Assembly (NCBI GenBank): GCA_017936665.1
Contig: JAGBFB010000025.1
Span: 1 to 54,139 of the forward strand
Reading direction: 5' to 3'
DNA length: 54,139 nucleotides
Source: Spirochaetaceae bacterium
Lineage (GTDB): Bacteria > Spirochaetota > Spirochaetia > Treponematales > Treponemataceae
Shown here: in pieces, positions 8,620 through 17,951 of the stretch
Layout of the letters: each line of letters begins with the position of its first letter
How positions within the stretch are numbered: position 1 is the stretch's first letter
The notes under the pieces: generated by a model
Databases searched by the model: none
What the model saw: the letters and a program-made list of their open reading frames with translations, nothing else
Told to the model about the DNA's origin: nothing
Translations under genes and position numbers: made by a program

Positions 8620-9489
8620 TTAATTTTCATCTCCTTTCAAATTAAAATTTTCTCTTTCCATACAAACCATAATTTCTTCTAAGCTAGGATTTGTAATTTG
8701 CAAATCTTTTGTTAAATCCATTTTAGATTTTTCAATCATTCCTTCAAAACCAAAATTATGTTGATATAATCCAATCATATTGTTTTTTAATTCATCTGTT
8801 AATTGTTCTTTTTTTCCAGCAACTAAAATATATTCTTCTTTGAAAGAACAAATATCTGTAGACTTAATAATTTTTCCATCTTTTATGTATGTTATGTAAT
8901 CTGCACATTTTTCTAAATCAGAAGTTATATGTGTTGAAAATAAAATAGAATGTTTACCATCACTAATGTATTCTCTAAAAAGCATTATAAGTTCATCTCT
9001 TGAAACTGGATCAAGCCCACTTGTTGGTTCATCAAGAATTAACAATTTTGCATCATGACACATTGCCAAAGCAATTTGATATTTTATTTTCATGCCAGCA
9101 GAAAGTTCTTTTATTCTTTTATTTTCATCAAGTTTAAATGTAACTAATAATTTTTTGTAAAGTTCATCATTCCAATTATCAAAAAATTTTTTGGTGATGG
9201 AAGTAATTTTTTTTATTTTTACAGTTGAATAAAAAGCATCTGTACCAGAAACAAATCCAATAGATTTTTTTACATTCATTTCATCTTGTGAAATATCAAA
9301 ACCGTTTATAATACATTTACCTTTATCAGCTGAAATAAAATTTAACATTGATTTTAGAGTTGTTGTTTTTCCAGCTCCGTTGCGTCCGATAAATCCCATG
9401 ATATAACCTTCTTCAATTTTAAAGCTAACATCTTTTAATGAAAAAGATGGAAATGTTTTACACAGATTTTCTACTTCTAATAAGTTCAT
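8620..9489 (-). CDS. ABC transporter ATP-binding protein
   Basis: This 289-residue ATPase has Walker A GRNGAGKTT (35-43), signature LSAGM (129-133) and Walker B LLILDEP (149-155), followed by SGLD and the STH switch histidine. The last 80 residues form a C-terminal extension seen in ABC-2 exporters of the YtrB/EcsA type. It is the first gene of the three-gene operon with permease and regulator, preceded by the operator-like repeat. The signature SAGM in place of SGGQ is common in this group. Confidence 0.9.
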   Translation of the reverse strand: MNLLEVENLCKTFPSFSLKDVSFKIEEGYIMGFIGRNGAGKTTTLKSMLNFISADKGKCIINGFDISQDEMNVKKSIGFVSGTDAFYSTVKIKKITSITKKFFDNWNDELYKKLLVTFKLDENKRIKELSAGMKIKYQIALAMCHDAKLLILDEPTSGLDPVSRDELIMLFREYISDGKHSILFSTHITSDLEKCADYITYIKDGKIIKSTDICSFKEEYILVAGKKEQLTDELKNNMIGLYQHNFGFEGMIEKSKMDLTKDLQITNPSLEEIMVCMERENFNLKGDEN

Positions 9490-9501
9490 TCTTCACTCCT
9501 G

Positions 9502-9530
9502 TTACATTGTGAATATCTAATATACACAAT
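9502..9530. promoter_or_regulatory. Probable operator of the YtrA-like regulator
   Basis: ATTGTG (9506-9511), 13 bases, then CACAAT (9525-9530) form an exact inverted repeat just upstream of the ABC operon start. The half-site spacing is like that of known YtrA operators. The 12-mer TTACATTGTGAA (9502-9513) recurs at 9639-9650. Confidence 0.6.
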
Positions 9531-9638
9531 ACTTATTTTATAGCATTTTGTCAACAAGTAAATTTGAATTATAGTTTTCAATGAATTATCATTTTAAATG
9601 AAATCTATAATTCACATAAAATTTATAGATTTTAAAGT

Positions 9639-9650
9639 TTACATTGTGAA
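9639..9650 (+). promoter_or_regulatory. Second copy of the operator half-site
   Basis: TTACATTGTGAA is repeated exactly, 24 bases before the hydrolase ATG and just ahead of its ribosome binding site. Only the half-site is present. It suggests shared control of the divergent units; this is inference. Confidence 0.4.
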
Positions 9651-9674
9651 CTTTTATTTTTACAGGAGGTTGAA

Positions 9675-11021
9675 ATGAAAAAACTTTCAACAACAATATT
9701 TATGGTAGTATGTATGATTAGTATATTTGCACAAACAGATAACACTACAACAAAGGAATCTCAAAATACTGCTACACAAACTGTATTAAATGCAGAAGAA
9801 TCAAATCCAAATAAAATGGAGTGGATGCAAGGCTTTCCACCTCCAAAAGATAAAATTCTATCTGCAAAAGATGGTTCTTTTTTTAATTTTCCAGCTTTAA
9901 GATATAGTGTAAATCACATGAGAGAATTTTTCCCTTCAAGAAGAGTTCTTTCTGCAAAAGATGATTACTATACTTTAAGAACTAAACATGATAAAGAAAT
10001 TGAAAGCATCGTGTTTACACCTTGGAATTCAGAAACACCAATGAACTGGCAAGAATTTTTGGATGCAAACTACACAGACGGAATTATTATTCTTCATAAA
10101 GGAAAAATCGTTTATGAAACATATCCTGCAGGTTTAACTCCAGATGGAATTCATACTGCAATGTCTGTAAGTAAATCTTTTGCAGGAACAATTGCGTCAA
10201 TCTTAATAGCAGAAGGTCAAATTGATCCAAACAAATTTATTTCTTATTATATTCCAGAATTAACCGATTCAGCTTTTGGTGATGCAACAGTTCAGCAAGT
10301 TTTGGATATGACAACTTCTGTTGATTACACAGAAGATTACACAAATCCTAATGCTGGTGTTTGGCAATATGCAGAATCCGGAAATCCTTTTAGACCAGAT
10401 AATTACACAGGTCCTTATGATTACTATGAATATCTTGCAACTTTGAAAAAAATTCCAGGGCAAGAACACGGTGAAAAATTTGAATACAAAACTGTAAACA
10501 CTGAAGTAATTGGATGGGTTATATCAAAAGTTACAAATAAAAGTATTACTGAATTAATTTCAGAAAAGATTTGGGTTCCTATGGGTGCAAAATATGATGG
10601 ATATTACTTAGTAGATCCAGCAGGAATTGCTTACGCTGGTGGCGGTTTTAGTTTGAACTTAAATGATATGGCAATCTTTGGGGAAATGATTCGTAATCAC
10701 GGGAAACTTGGAAGATACGAAGTTATTTCAAAAGAAGCAGTTGAAGAATTTTCTAGTGGTGGAGATCCTGAACTTTTTGCCAAAGGTGGTGAATATCCAT
10801 TACTAAAAGGTTGGAGTTATCATAACTTTTGGTGGATAACAAATAATGAACACAAAGCTTTTATGGCTCGTGGTGTTCACGGACAAGCAATCTACATTGA
10901 CCCTGTTGCAGAAATGGTAATTGTAAGATTTGCTTCAAATCCACTTTCTTCAAACAAATACATTGATCCAGTTTCAATTCCTGCATACGAAGCAATCGCT
11001 GATTATTTGATGGAGAAATAA
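9675..11021 (+). CDS. Secreted serine hydrolase, beta-lactamase / NylB-like fold
   Basis: This 448-residue protein has a signal peptide ending near IFAQ (residue 20). Its beta-lactamase-type (class C/esterase) domain has the nucleophile motif S164-V-S-K167. The second motif region reads YKTVNTEVIGW, as in 6-aminohexanoate-dimer hydrolase (NylB)-like enzymes and related carboxylesterases. It probably acts in the periplasm on esters or amides; the substrate is unknown and activity on beta-lactams should not be assumed. A strong binding site (CAGGAGG) precedes the ATG. It diverges from the ABC operon and shares a 12-bp box with it. Confidence 0.85.
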   Translation: MKKLSTTIFMVVCMISIFAQTDNTTTKESQNTATQTVLNAEESNPNKMEWMQGFPPPKDKILSAKDGSFFNFPALRYSVNHMREFFPSRRVLSAKDDYYTLRTKHDKEIESIVFTPWNSETPMNWQEFLDANYTDGIIILHKGKIVYETYPAGLTPDGIHTAMSVSKSFAGTIASILIAEGQIDPNKFISYYIPELTDSAFGDATVQQVLDMTTSVDYTEDYTNPNAGVWQYAESGNPFRPDNYTGPYDYYEYLATLKKIPGQEHGEKFEYKTVNTEVIGWVISKVTNKSITELISEKIWVPMGAKYDGYYLVDPAGIAYAGGGFSLNLNDMAIFGEMIRNHGKLGRYEVISKEAVEEFSSGGDPELFAKGGEYPLLKGWSYHNFWWITNNEHKAFMARGVHGQAIYIDPVAEMVIVRFASNPLSSNKYIDPVSIPAYEAIADYLMEK

Positions 11022-11034
11022 TTTTTAGTACAGA

Positions 11035-11074
11035 AGAGTTGTTATTTTCAATTTTGAAGTAACAACTCTTTTTA
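11035..11074 (+). terminator. Terminator after the serine hydrolase gene
   Basis: A perfect 10 bp stem AGAGTTGTTA/TAACAACTCT (11035-11044 with 11060-11069) is followed by TTTTTATT. It also sits at the 3' end of the convergent chemoreceptor gene, but the minus side lacks a T-tract. Confidence 0.85.
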
Positions 11075-12886
11075 TTCTGTTTTATAACCTGCAACTAAAT
11101 TATTTAATTCTTCAGTAAGTTTTAAATTTTGATTTGTAGATTCTAAAGCTACCATTGCTGAATCTTTTATCTTATTCAAAGAATTTACAACTAAATGAGT
11201 ATTTTGCAAAATTTCATCTGAAGATTTTCCTAAAAATTCTACGCTAGAATGAACAGAATTACTATCACTATTCATTTTAACTGAATCTTCCATAATGGAA
11301 TTTGCAGAAGAATTAATTACATCAACCATTTCTAAAATATGACGAGCTCCAATATTCTGTTCGTTTATTCCTTCTTGAATTTGTTGTAAGTTTTTTTCCA
11401 TATCGATAATTCTTTCACCTAAAGAAATAAAAGAAGATTCAGAAGTCTTACAAGCAAGTCCAATACTTTCTATTGATTTATTAACTTTATGAAGCAACTC
11501 ATTTATTATGGCAGTTTGTTTATTTGATGTTTCTGCTAATACTTTTATTTCACCGGCAACAACATTAAATCCAGCTCCAGCTTTTCCTGCATGGGCTGCC
11601 TCAATAGAAGCATTCATAGCAAGTAAATTTGTTTGCTCTGCAATATCATTTATAATAACATTTGCTTCTTGTAATTTATGTGCTTCAATTTCAATTTCTT
11701 CGATTTTTTCACTTACTTCCCGTTGTAATTTAATTCCTTCTTTTGTTTCACCTACAATGGTTTCATAATCTTCAGCAATAACATTTACATTTTTTGAAAT
11801 TGATTCAATATTTGCTGTAATTTCTTCAATGGCTGTAGAAGATTGTCTTATCGCAGAAGTTTGTTCGTTTATACTAGATGATAACGATGAAATATTTTCT
11901 CTTAAAGAATCAATATTTTCATAAGTTTTTATAGTTAATGAGTGTTGACTTTCTGCCTTATTATCAATTCCATCAACATTTGTTTTTATATTTTCAATTT
12001 GTGATAAAGTTGCTTCACTATCGTTATAAAGATTTTCACTTTTATTTGTTAAACCAGAAACAGATTTTTTTACAAGCAAAATCATACTTTGTAGTTTTTC
12101 AATAACAGTATTACAAGCCAAAGCTAACTGACCTAACTCGTCCTTTGATGTAACTTCTAATCTTGCTGTTAAATCAGTTTTGCCATTTGAAATTCCAATC
12201 ATGGCATCTGTAACATCTTTCAATTTTTTGAAGAATAAAGATAAATAAATTCCAGAAATAACTGAAAAAATTATTAAAAAAACTATTCCAATTATTATCA
12301 TTATTGTTTGAACAAATTTTACTTGTGAAAGAAAATCAAATACTAAAAAATCACAGGCAACTACACCTACAACAGAATTGTTTGATAAAATTGGTCCATA
12401 GAAAGTGATAATCCAGCCCCACTCTTCTGTATAGTACATTTCTGTAGCAACAATTTTTTTGTCAGTAATACATTTTTGAATTATTTCTAAATCTTCAGAA
12501 GCATCAAAAATTGTTCCAGGACTTTCTACATCTTCACTTGTTAGTACATCACTGGCATCAATGATGTAAGTAAATTCATTTTTTGGAGAAACTACAAAGG
12601 TGTAAAGATATGTACAATCTGTATTATTTTTCAAAGTGAATAAGGAATTATATGTATCATAATAAAATTCATTTAATTGTGAATAATCTTTTGAAAATTC
12701 AGCAAATCCTTTTCCGTCAATATATTTTTGAGCTTTTTGAACGATAGAAAATCCTTGTTGATTAAAAATTTCTGTTGAAATATTTTTCATTGAAATAATA
12801 GCAAAAACTGTTAAAAAAACACTTAAAATTGCTATACACAAGGAAATAAAAGTAAGTAATCGAGTTTTTTGTGATAAAATATTCAT
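11072..12886 (-). CDS. Methyl-accepting chemotaxis protein
   Basis: This 604-residue chemoreceptor has a transmembrane helix at about 10-35, a periplasmic sensor domain (about 36-185, probably Cache-like), a second transmembrane helix (about 190-218), HAMP, and a long coiled-coil signalling domain. The highly conserved hairpin tip reads EQTNLLAMNASIEAAHAGKA. It would signal to CheA/CheW to bias flagellar rotation; none of those partners is in the window. The ligand is unknown. A ribosome binding site AAGGA and a TATAAT lie upstream. Confidence 0.93.
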   Translation of the reverse strand: MNILSQKTRLLTFISLCIAILSVFLTVFAIISMKNISTEIFNQQGFSIVQKAQKYIDGKGFAEFSKDYSQLNEFYYDTYNSLFTLKNNTDCTYLYTFVVSPKNEFTYIIDASDVLTSEDVESPGTIFDASEDLEIIQKCITDKKIVATEMYYTEEWGWIITFYGPILSNNSVVGVVACDFLVFDFLSQVKFVQTIMIIIGIVFLIIFSVISGIYLSLFFKKLKDVTDAMIGISNGKTDLTARLEVTSKDELGQLALACNTVIEKLQSMILLVKKSVSGLTNKSENLYNDSEATLSQIENIKTNVDGIDNKAESQHSLTIKTYENIDSLRENISSLSSSINEQTSAIRQSSTAIEEITANIESISKNVNVIAEDYETIVGETKEGIKLQREVSEKIEEIEIEAHKLQEANVIINDIAEQTNLLAMNASIEAAHAGKAGAGFNVVAGEIKVLAETSNKQTAIINELLHKVNKSIESIGLACKTSESSFISLGERIIDMEKNLQQIQEGINEQNIGARHILEMVDVINSSANSIMEDSVKMNSDSNSVHSSVEFLGKSSDEILQNTHLVVNSLNKIKDSAMVALESTNQNLKLTEELNNLVAGYKTE

Positions 12887-12951
12887 AAGAAATCCTTAAA
12901 AAATATATTTATTATATTATACCACAGTATTTTTTATCTGCAATCTTTATT

Positions 12952-12980
12952 TTGACAGAAGTAAAATATAGTGATATTCT
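12952..12980 (+). promoter_or_regulatory. Consensus promoter for leaderless start at 12987
   Basis: TTGACA (12952-12957), 17 bp, TATTCT (12975-12980), then 6 nt to the ATG. The hexamers and spacing are identical to those of the promoter at 29423-29451. Confidence 0.7.
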
Positions 12981-12986
12981 AAAAAA

Positions 12987-14930
12987 ATGATGACAAATAA
13001 TAACGATTGGTTAAAAAGCGTCTACAGCGACGGTTCAAAATGGTTTGTTAGCAATCCTTTACCAAAAAAAGGCGAAAAAATTACAATTGCCTTACAAGTT
13101 TCAGAAGATTCTCCTGTAAAAGCAGTTGTATTAAGAACAAAATTAAACGGTGTTGAACGATTGTTCAAAATGAAAAAAATTACAGACAAAAACATTTTAG
13201 CAACAAATACTGCAAATGGTTTGTCTCGTTACGAAACTTCTATTCAAGTTTTTGAAAAAGAATTGCGTTATCAGTTTTATCTAACAACAGAAGATTGTAT
13301 TTATTATTATACTGAAAATGGAATTACAACTTATATTCCAAATGAAGCCTACGATTTTAGAATTTTAACTGACTATCAGCAACCAACTTGGGTAAAAAAT
13401 GCAGTTTTCTATCAAATTTTTCCAGAAAGATTTTGTAACGGAAATCCTGATAACGATGTAAAAGATAATGAATATGTTTTTGACGGCTATCCTGTAAAAA
13501 AAGTAAAAGATTGGAATTCTGTTCCAGAAGAATATGAAAAAGCCCACTGTCTAGATTTTTATGGTGGAGACTTAGAAGGAATCACACAAAAAATTCCTTA
13601 TCTAAAAAAACTTGGAATTACTGCAATTTACTTAAATCCAATTTTTTACGGAGCAACTGTTCATAAATACGATTGTCTTGATTATTTTCATGTAGACCCG
13701 CATTTTGGTGGTGATGAAGCCTTTGAAGAACTTTGTAAAGAACTTCATAAAAACGATATAAAAATAATCCTTGATGTTTCTATAAATCACACAGGAATTG
13801 CTTGTAAATGGTTTAATAGAGATGGAACATTTTTTCCAAAAAGCCAAGGTGCATTTAACAATCCCGACTCAGAAGAAAGAGAGTTTTATTTTTTTGGAAA
13901 AGATAATTCATACAAATCTTGGTTCAATGTAACAACCTTGCCAACATTAAATTATACTTCCGAAAAATTACGAAATCGTTTATACAGAGATTCTGATTCC
14001 CTTGTAAAAAAATGGTTAAAACCACCTTATTCTACAGATGGTTGGCGATTTGATGTTGCAGACACCATGGCTCGAAATGATGAACTTCAGTTACATCACG
14101 AAGTTTGGCCAGAAATTAGAAAAAGCATTAAAGAAGAAAATTCACAAGCATATATCTTAGCAGAAGATTGGAGTGATTGTACCGACTTCTTAAATGGAGA
14201 CGAGTGGGATTCACCTATGAATTACATCGGCTCTTCTCGCCCTATTCGACAATTTTTTGGTGAAACAGACATTTTAAATACAAGATTACCAGAACTTAAC
14301 AGTGTAAAATACAAAATGACTGCAAAAGATTTTTCTGGTAGAATTTCTAGCATCTTAAACAGACTTCCATTTGCTATTAGACAAGTACAATTTAATCTTT
14401 TAGGAAGTCACGATCTTCCAAGAATGCACAATAATCCTAAAATATCAAAAGACGCATACAAGGGTGCTGTAATAATGATGTTTACTCTTCCTGGAAGTGC
14501 TAATATTTATTATGGTGATGAAGCAGAAATCGACGGAACAGCTCCTGCAATGGAAGGTTGCCGATATCCAATGCCATGGGATAAAGATATCGAAAGCACA
14601 GATGCCTACAAGATGTACTCTACTCTAACAAAGATAAAAACCACATCTCCTGCTTTTGCAGATGGTGGATTTAAATTTTTGTGGGACGAAGATTATGTTG
14701 TTGCATTTGCAAGATTTACCCCTAAAGATTTATTTATCACAGTTGCATCATCAGATACAGAAGATAGAGAAATAAAACTTCCAATTTACATTTTTGGAAA
14801 AGATTTTTCTAAAAACATTCCAAAAACTGATGTTTTTGGCAACAAATTAGAAACTTCTGTGGATTCTGGCTTTTTGAAAGTCAAAATTCCTGCAGGAAAA
14901 TCATATTTGATAGATTTATCGATAAAATAA
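12987..14930 (+). CDS. GH13 alpha-glucan hydrolase, neopullulanase/cyclomaltodextrinase type
   Basis: This 647-residue enzyme lacks a signal peptide and should act in the cytoplasm on maltodextrins, pullulan fragments or cyclodextrins. An N-terminal beta-sandwich domain (about 1-120, CBM34-like) precedes the GH13 barrel. Catalytic residues are visible: nucleophile D356 in DGWRFDVADT, acid/base E393 in ILAEDW, and H475-D476 in GSHD. ILDVSINHTG is conserved region I. This layout suits the GH13_20 subfamily. A second, secreted GH13 enzyme is at 36053; together they could degrade starch outside and oligosaccharides inside. Confidence 0.9.
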   Translation: MMTNNNDWLKSVYSDGSKWFVSNPLPKKGEKITIALQVSEDSPVKAVVLRTKLNGVERLFKMKKITDKNILATNTANGLSRYETSIQVFEKELRYQFYLTTEDCIYYYTENGITTYIPNEAYDFRILTDYQQPTWVKNAVFYQIFPERFCNGNPDNDVKDNEYVFDGYPVKKVKDWNSVPEEYEKAHCLDFYGGDLEGITQKIPYLKKLGITAIYLNPIFYGATVHKYDCLDYFHVDPHFGGDEAFEELCKELHKNDIKIILDVSINHTGIACKWFNRDGTFFPKSQGAFNNPDSEEREFYFFGKDNSYKSWFNVTTLPTLNYTSEKLRNRLYRDSDSLVKKWLKPPYSTDGWRFDVADTMARNDELQLHHEVWPEIRKSIKEENSQAYILAEDWSDCTDFLNGDEWDSPMNYIGSSRPIRQFFGETDILNTRLPELNSVKYKMTAKDFSGRISSILNRLPFAIRQVQFNLLGSHDLPRMHNNPKISKDAYKGAVIMMFTLPGSANIYYGDEAEIDGTAPAMEGCRYPMPWDKDIESTDAYKMYSTLTKIKTTSPAFADGGFKFLWDEDYVVAFARFTPKDLFITVASSDTEDREIKLPIYIFGKDFSKNIPKTDVFGNKLETSVDSGFLKVKIPAGKSYLIDLSIK

Positions 14931-14937
14931 TTCCTAT

Positions 14938-14978
14938 AAAAAAAAAGTGCTATCTAACAAAACTTGCTAGATAGCACT
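14938..14978 (-). terminator. Terminator of the rubredoxin gene
   Basis: A perfect 10 bp stem AGTGCTATCT/AGATAGCACT (14946-14955 with 14969-14978) is preceded on the plus strand by nine A residues, which form the T-tract for minus-strand transcripts. A second weak stem, CTAC/GTAG (14979-14994), followed by six T residues on the plus strand, may end the amylase transcript. Confidence 0.7.
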
Positions 14979-15050
14979 CTACGAGGAGTTGTAGTAGTTT
15001 TTTCGCTTTATATAAATAAAACCGTTATTTATTCAAATGGTTACAAAATT

Positions 15051-15185
15051 TTATTCTTGTAACACAAATTCAGATTTAGCAGCCCCACAAAGAGGACAAA
15101 TCCAATCTTCTGGTAACTTATCAAAAGGAATTTCTTCCACCGTATCGTCATAAACATACCCACATAAAGTACAAACGTGTTTCAT
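15051..15185 (-). CDS. Rubredoxin (small)
   Basis: A 44-residue protein starts at the ATG 15185-15183 behind a good ribosome binding site (GGAGG). It has the two rubredoxin iron-binding motifs, CTLCGYVYD near the N-terminus and CPLCG near the C-terminus, with the aromatic/Pro core between. It would carry single electrons from NAD(P)H:rubredoxin reductase to partners such as rubrerythrin (33696) in anaerobic oxidative-stress defence. It is slightly shorter than typical rubredoxins (about 52 residues). It lies between the amylase and hydG and is transcribed opposite to both. Confidence 0.93.
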   Translation of the reverse strand: MKHVCTLCGYVYDDTVEEIPFDKLPEDWICPLCGAAKSEFVLQE

Positions 15186-15286
15186 ATAACCTCCAAAACT
15201 GTTGTATATTTTAAATATAATTCATAAAAATAATAAATCAAATAAATCTTATAAAATTTGCTATTTTCTTTAATGAATTTATCGTA

Positions 15287-15292
15287 TATAAT
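15287..15292 (+). promoter_or_regulatory. -10 element 6 nt before hydG
   Basis: TATAAT with exactly 6 nt to the hydG ATG. No ribosome binding site is present. No good -35 was found at 17 bp. Confidence 0.5.
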
Positions 15293-15298
15293 TAATTT

Positions 15299-16846
15299 AT
15301 GGACACAATAAAAACATGCTCAGGTGAAAAAATATCATCAGTTTCAGATTGGGTTAAAAATCAAATAAAACAAGAAGAAATCGATAAATACCTTGAAAAT
15401 GGTCACGATTTTATAGATGATGCAAAAATAAAACAAACTTTACAGGATAATCAAAAGGTTTCAAAAGAAAGAATTAGGGGAATCTTAGAAAAAGCCCACG
15501 AAATCAATCTTATGGACGATGCAGATGTAGCAGCTCTTGTAAATGTAAAAGATCCTGATTTACGCCAAGAAGTTTTTCAGGCTGCTGAAGAAATAAAAAA
15601 ACAAGTTTACGACAACAGAATTGTTACTTTTGCACCTCTTTATCTAAGTAGCAAATGTGTAAACGGTTGTAGATATTGCGGTTTCCGAGAAGATAACGGA
15701 ATGCAAGTACGCAGAGTTCTTTCTCAAGCAGAAGTTGAAGCAGAAACTCATGTTTTAGCTTCAAAAATTGGTCATAAACGACTTGTAATTGTTTTTGGGG
15801 AACATCCTGATTCAGCAGTTGATTACATTGCTGACACAATGAAAACTGTTTACTCTGTTCATGACAAAGTACGAAACGGAGTTGGGGAAATTCGTCGTGT
15901 AAATGTAAACGCAGCCCCAATGTCAATTTCAGATATGAAAAAATTGTACAACTCAGGAATTGGAACTTTTCAGGTTTTCCAAGAAACCTACGACCATGAA
16001 ATTTATCGACAAATGCATCCAGCAAATACCTTGAAAGGAAATTACGGTTGGCGATTATATTCTCTACATCGTGCAATGGAAGCAGGAATTGATGATGTGG
16101 CAATCGGAACTCTTTTTGGTCTTGCAGATTGGAGATTTGATGTGATGGGAATGGTTGCCCACGCACGAGATTTAGAAAAACGATTTGGTCTTGGGCCTCA
16201 CACAATTTCAGTTCCACGCCTAGAACCTGCAATTGGAACAGATTTTTCTTTTATAAAGAATTGGGTTAACGACGAAGATTTTAGATACATCGTTGCTGTT
16301 TTACGAGTTGCAATTCCATACGCAGGTCTTATTGTAACAAACAGAGAAAAACCAGAAATGATAAAATCTCTTATCGATATAATAACTCAACGAGATGCTG
16401 ATTCTCGATTAGGAATTGGAGCTTATTCAGAAGCCTTCAAAGATGGAAAAAATGGTCAAGATGAACAACTAATCGACAGAGCCCAATTTGAATTAGGTGA
16501 CACAAGAAGTCTTGACGCTATCATCAGAGAATTGGCAGAAACTGGTCACATTGTTTCTTTCTGTACAGCAGGATATCGCTGTGGAAGAACAGGAAAGAAA
16601 ATCATGGGCTTATTAAAAAGCGGACAAGAAGGTTGTTTCTGTAAATTAAATGCAGTTTTAACTTTCCAAGAATGGCTTGAAGATTTTGCTTCTGAAGAAA
16701 CAAAACGAATTGGTATGGAGATTATCAATAAAGAAATTAATGAAATCAAAAATCGTGTTCCAAAAGATTTCTCTCAACCAATTTTTGATTCATTTATAAA
16801 ATCTTACGATAACATTTGTAAAGGTCACAGAGATTTATATTTTTAA
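15299..16846 (+). CDS. hydG: [FeFe]-hydrogenase H-cluster maturase HydG (radical SAM)
   Basis: This 515-residue radical SAM enzyme cleaves tyrosine to provide the CO and CN ligands of the H-cluster. The radical SAM motif CVNGCRYC holds C120, C124 and C127. The C-terminal extension with CTAGYRCGRTG and, downstream, GCFCKL supplies the Cys residues of the second iron-sulfur cluster; this extension separates HydG from the related thiamine enzyme ThiH. The length is somewhat above typical HydG (about 470), due to a longer N-terminus. No hydE, hydF or hydrogenase gene lies in the window. Confidence 0.92.
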   Translation: MDTIKTCSGEKISSVSDWVKNQIKQEEIDKYLENGHDFIDDAKIKQTLQDNQKVSKERIRGILEKAHEINLMDDADVAALVNVKDPDLRQEVFQAAEEIKKQVYDNRIVTFAPLYLSSKCVNGCRYCGFREDNGMQVRRVLSQAEVEAETHVLASKIGHKRLVIVFGEHPDSAVDYIADTMKTVYSVHDKVRNGVGEIRRVNVNAAPMSISDMKKLYNSGIGTFQVFQETYDHEIYRQMHPANTLKGNYGWRLYSLHRAMEAGIDDVAIGTLFGLADWRFDVMGMVAHARDLEKRFGLGPHTISVPRLEPAIGTDFSFIKNWVNDEDFRYIVAVLRVAIPYAGLIVTNREKPEMIKSLIDIITQRDADSRLGIGAYSEAFKDGKNGQDEQLIDRAQFELGDTRSLDAIIRELAETGHIVSFCTAGYRCGRTGKKIMGLLKSGQEGCFCKLNAVLTFQEWLEDFASEETKRIGMEIINKEINEIKNRVPKDFSQPIFDSFIKSYDNICKGHRDLYF

Positions 16847-16896
16847 AAAACTTATATGAAGTGCAAAGTATTTTTTAAATGCACTTCATATAAGTT
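16843..16896 (-). terminator. Strong terminator of the lipocalin gene
   Basis: A perfect 17 bp stem (16849-16865 with 16880-16896) with a 14-nt loop. On the minus strand it is followed by a T-tract. It lies between the convergent hydG and lipocalin genes and may also stop hydG transcripts, although that side has no T-tract. Confidence 0.85.
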
Positions 16897-16903
16897 ACGA
16901 AAA

Positions 16904-17440
16904 TCAGTTTTGATTTACCCAGTATATTTTGCTAACATCAAATCCTACTTTTTTAGCAATGTCTAAATATTGCTGTTTAACTTCTTCTGGAATAGTTTTT
17001 GTTCTACTTAAAATCCAAAGATATTCATTTGTATTTCCAACTACTAAAGAATATTTATACTCTGAATCCAAAGCAATAATTGTGTAATCTCCGTAGAAAG
17101 GTCCAAAGAAAGAAACTTTTAAATCCCCTACATTCTTGTCGCCTCTGAATTTTGCCTTTCCAATACTTGTTTTCCACTTCTTTTTTACAAAATTATAACC
17201 ACTGTTTTCAACACGAACAGTTCCATCTTCATTCAATGAATAAAATGCTTCTGTATTGTCCATATCTTTTTCAAACCAAGTGTCCAATCTTGCAACTTCG
17301 TACCATTTGCCTAAGTATTTTGAAACATCAAAATTACTAACACCTGTAGCTCCTTCTAATTTTTGTGAACAAGAAAGAAAACTTGTTAACGCAAAAAACA
17401 TAAAAACTCCTAAAATAAAATGAATAATATTACGCTTCAT
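16904..17440 (-). CDS. Bacterial lipocalin (Blc-like) lipoprotein
   Basis: This 178-residue lipoprotein has a signal with Cys at about residue 24 (SFLSC). The lipocalin fold is shown by the first motif YLGKWYEVARLDTWFEKD and by the C-terminal LWILSRTKTIPEEV. Blc-type lipocalins bind lipids such as lysophospholipids at the outer membrane. Start: an ATG preceded by GGAGGTGTAA. It is a single gene with its own terminator. Confidence 0.9.
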   Translation of the reverse strand: MKRNIIHFILGVFMFFALTSFLSCSQKLEGATGVSNFDVSKYLGKWYEVARLDTWFEKDMDNTEAFYSLNEDGTVRVENSGYNFVKKKWKTSIGKAKFRGDKNVGDLKVSFFGPFYGDYTIIALDSEYKYSLVVGNTNEYLWILSRTKTIPEEVKQQYLDIAKKVGFDVSKIYWVNQN

Positions 17441-17556
17441 TTACACCTCCAAATGCGTATAAGAAAAGCATAGTTCATAAAAAAAGGCATTTCAAATATA
17501 GTCAAAACAAAAAAACTGTATTATATTTTAAACAGAAACCACATTGGAGGAATATT

Positions 17557-17859
17557 ATGTTAACAATTACAAAAGATAATTTTGAACAAGAAGTTCTAAA
17601 ATCTGACAAAAAAGTTCTTGTAGACTTTTGGGCAAGTTGGTGTGGACCATGTAGAATGTTAAGTCCAATTATAGACGAAATTGCCAAAGAAACAGACAAA
17701 GTGAAAGTTGGAAAAGTAAATGTTGATGAAGAAAGTGATTTAGCAACACAATTTGCTGTAATGAGTATTCCAACTTTAATACTTTTTGAAAACGGAAAAC
17801 CAATTAAACAAATTGTAGGAGTTCAATCAAAAACTGCAATTTTAAACATGATTGAATAA
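17557..17859 (+). CDS. trxA: Thioredoxin
   Basis: This 100-residue thioredoxin has the active site WASWCGPC (the two Cys at about 29 and 32) and the cis-Pro motif SIPTL. It reduces protein disulfides in the cytoplasm. A strong ribosome binding site (TTGGAGGAAT) precedes the ATG. A terminator follows at 17896-17937, which separates it from the methionine synthase operon. Confidence 0.95.
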   Translation: MLTITKDNFEQEVLKSDKKVLVDFWASWCGPCRMLSPIIDEIAKETDKVKVGKVNVDEESDLATQFAVMSIPTLILFENGKPIKQIVGVQSKTAILNMIE

Positions 17860-17866
17860 CTTATAA

Positions 17867-17895
17867 TTGAAATTAAATCGATAAATCATTATTAT
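17867..17895 (+). promoter_or_regulatory. Promoter of the methionine synthase operon
   Basis: TTGAAA (17867-17872), 17 bp, TATTAT (17890-17895). The predicted transcription start (about 17902) falls inside the thioredoxin terminator stem. Confidence 0.5.
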
Positions 17896-17937
17896 ATCAG
17901 ATGGATGTTCGTATTGAATGTTCATCTGATTTTTTTT
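17896..17937 (+). terminator. Terminator after thioredoxin, overlapping the next promoter start
   Basis: ATCAGATG (17896-17903) pairs with CATCTGAT (17923-17930), followed by eight T residues. It ends only 14 bases before the TTG start of the next gene. Confidence 0.75.
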
Positions 17938-17951
17938 AAGGTGATTTCATA

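Noticed and set aside
15624-16232. 202-codon frame antisense to hydG
   Set aside because: It lies wholly opposite a well-supported gene and its Leu/Gln-rich translation has no known motif.
17441-17556. Possible SAM riboswitch or T-box before the thioredoxin/methionine genes
   Set aside because: No conserved core of either class could be found; the only riboswitch seen is the cobalamin one at 21957.
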